Shown here piece after piece: positions 63,101 to 64,000 of a DNA stretch of 64,000 nucleotides; position 1 is the first letter of the stretch; each line of letters begins with the position of its first letter. The stretch is from Nissolia schottii (Eukaryota; Streptophyta; Magnoliopsida; Fabales; Fabaceae), in NCBI GenBank assembly GCA_003254905.1, contig QANU01028969.1, positions 124,001 through 188,000 on the forward strand, in the 5' to 3' direction. Below the pieces are notes generated by a model, which saw only the letters and a list, made by a program, of their open reading frames with translations, searched no databases and was not told the DNA's origin. A program made the translations under genes and the position numbers.

Positions 63101-64000
63101 ACAGACTGTTAAGGTCGCCAAAAATGTTGCGATGCGACAGGAAGGCTTAGTAAGAAATAGAGGCAAGTGATGCGAGTAAGCGTCGAAAATGATGTTAGCG
63201 ACACAAAGATCGCTAAGATCGACAGCAATCTAATAAGTTAGTCGTGAGAGAAAGAGTTGCGGCGACAATAAAAGATTAGCGACAGAGATTAAAGTTGCCA
63301 GTGGTGTTAAGGTTGTTAGTCGCGAAAGTGCATCGACGTTAATATTTTGCGACCAAAGGTTTAGAAGGTAAATCTTGATTGTCGCGAAGGTGACAAGCCA
63401 CCTAAAATGAGGTTGGTTGCATTAAGATAACGATGATTCTATACGGGAGAAATATTGCGACATAATTTGAGACTTGGCGAAAAAGTGTGATACAATTCGA
63501 AAAATAGTCTTTTAAGAGGGAACAGTTAACAACAATGAATACGAAAGTAAGTAAATACCCATCTTTAGAGGTTTGACATGCATGCTAAGGGAACGTGATG
63601 AAGAAACCGTTGCATGTATGTGTCATGCATGCAGGTGAAACTGGCCCAGATTTCTCAAGCCACATCAAGCCGAATGGTAATCGACGCCAGAGCGGGAAAA
63701 CGACAATTTAGAGCCCTGAAACTCTATAAATAGAGGGCTCATAGACGAATCAGAGGGTGGTTCATTGATTTACCAAACACTCACATAAGTCCTTGATCGA
63801 CAATCAATAGTGCGCGGAAGACCAATGTAAATCACCTTTCTTTTTTTTTCTTTTTTTATCTTTTCTGCATTTATTTCTTGCTTCTATAGGAGTAGTTCAT
63901 AGCCATAGCTCTTTACCTTCTTCTTTCTTGCTTTTCTTTTGCTACTTGCACTATTAATCCTTCGCTTTTGCAAGGATATTGTAATAAAAAATAAAATTTG
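63101..64000 (+). other. Possible LTR or promoter segment at the window edge
   Basis: TATAAATA (63725-63732) is followed by a leader-like region with CT-rich tracts (63835-63860) and an AATAAA (about 63983), all in + orientation. The layout resembles an LTR or a gene promoter plus leader. The upstream 63110-63500 is rich in GCGAC/GTCGC words. There is nothing to pair it with in this window. Confidence 0.25.

Noticed and set aside
1..64000. CRISPR arrays, operons, bacterial terminators, tRNA or rRNA genes
   Set aside because: The sequence is plant nuclear DNA. The regular repeats are microsatellites, transposon motif arrays or LTRs. The tRNA-like boxes found are in SINE-type contexts without a cloverleaf.

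Overview
The window is plant nuclear DNA: AT-rich, intron-rich and full of plant-type transposable elements. It comes from a eudicot; the retrotransposon families would fit a legume, but that is an inference. Three host genes can be supported. At the left edge on the + strand is the last coding exon of a PRE/KIDARI-type atypical bHLH regulator (846-995). On the - strand is a direct tandem pair of half-size ABC transporters of the plant ABCA2-12 (ABCA7-like) group: copy 1 at 13779-22319 (966 codons) and copy 2 at 39488-61327 (949 codons). I rebuilt both by hand as 18 coding exons with GT-AG borders, identical intron positions and phases, and no broken frame. Both keep every ABC ATPase motif.

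The remaining sequence is almost all mobile DNA. Between the bHLH exon and copy 1 lie a MITE with TAA repeats, a hAT element (4138-5666), an LTR-like block next to a LINE tail, and a decayed FAR1/MULE transposase (about 9700-12170). That transposase is surrounded by long arrays of a TTTGTGCA motif. Between the two ABCA genes lies a Tat-type Ty3/gypsy element (about 25200-37330). It contains a second gypsy element with 1.45-kb LTRs (29699-36241, TSD ATGCA), which in turn contains a solo copia-type LTR (32562-34519, TSD CTTAA).

Copy 2 is about 2.5 times as long as copy 1, mainly because of intron insertions. Intron 4 carries a Ty1/copia element (49642-55275) that holds a solo gypsy LTR (52604-54431). 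Intron 3 carries a non-autonomous LTR element (55558-59662, TSD AAAAG) with an embedded GC-rich block and a hAT MITE (57485-58067, perfect 8-bp TSD). Smaller elements are a Mutator-like MITE with a perfect 9-bp TSD in intron 6 of copy 1, and a tRNA-derived SINE and a long inverted repeat in introns 6 and 7 of copy 2. An assembly gap (61456-62075) lies just upstream of copy 2 and hides part of its promoter.

I see no operon, CRISPR array or obvious new biochemical system. The most unusual material is the FAR1/MULE motif array, the GC-rich block carried by the intron-3 element, and the contrast between heavy intron invasion and an intact reading frame in ABCA copy 2.
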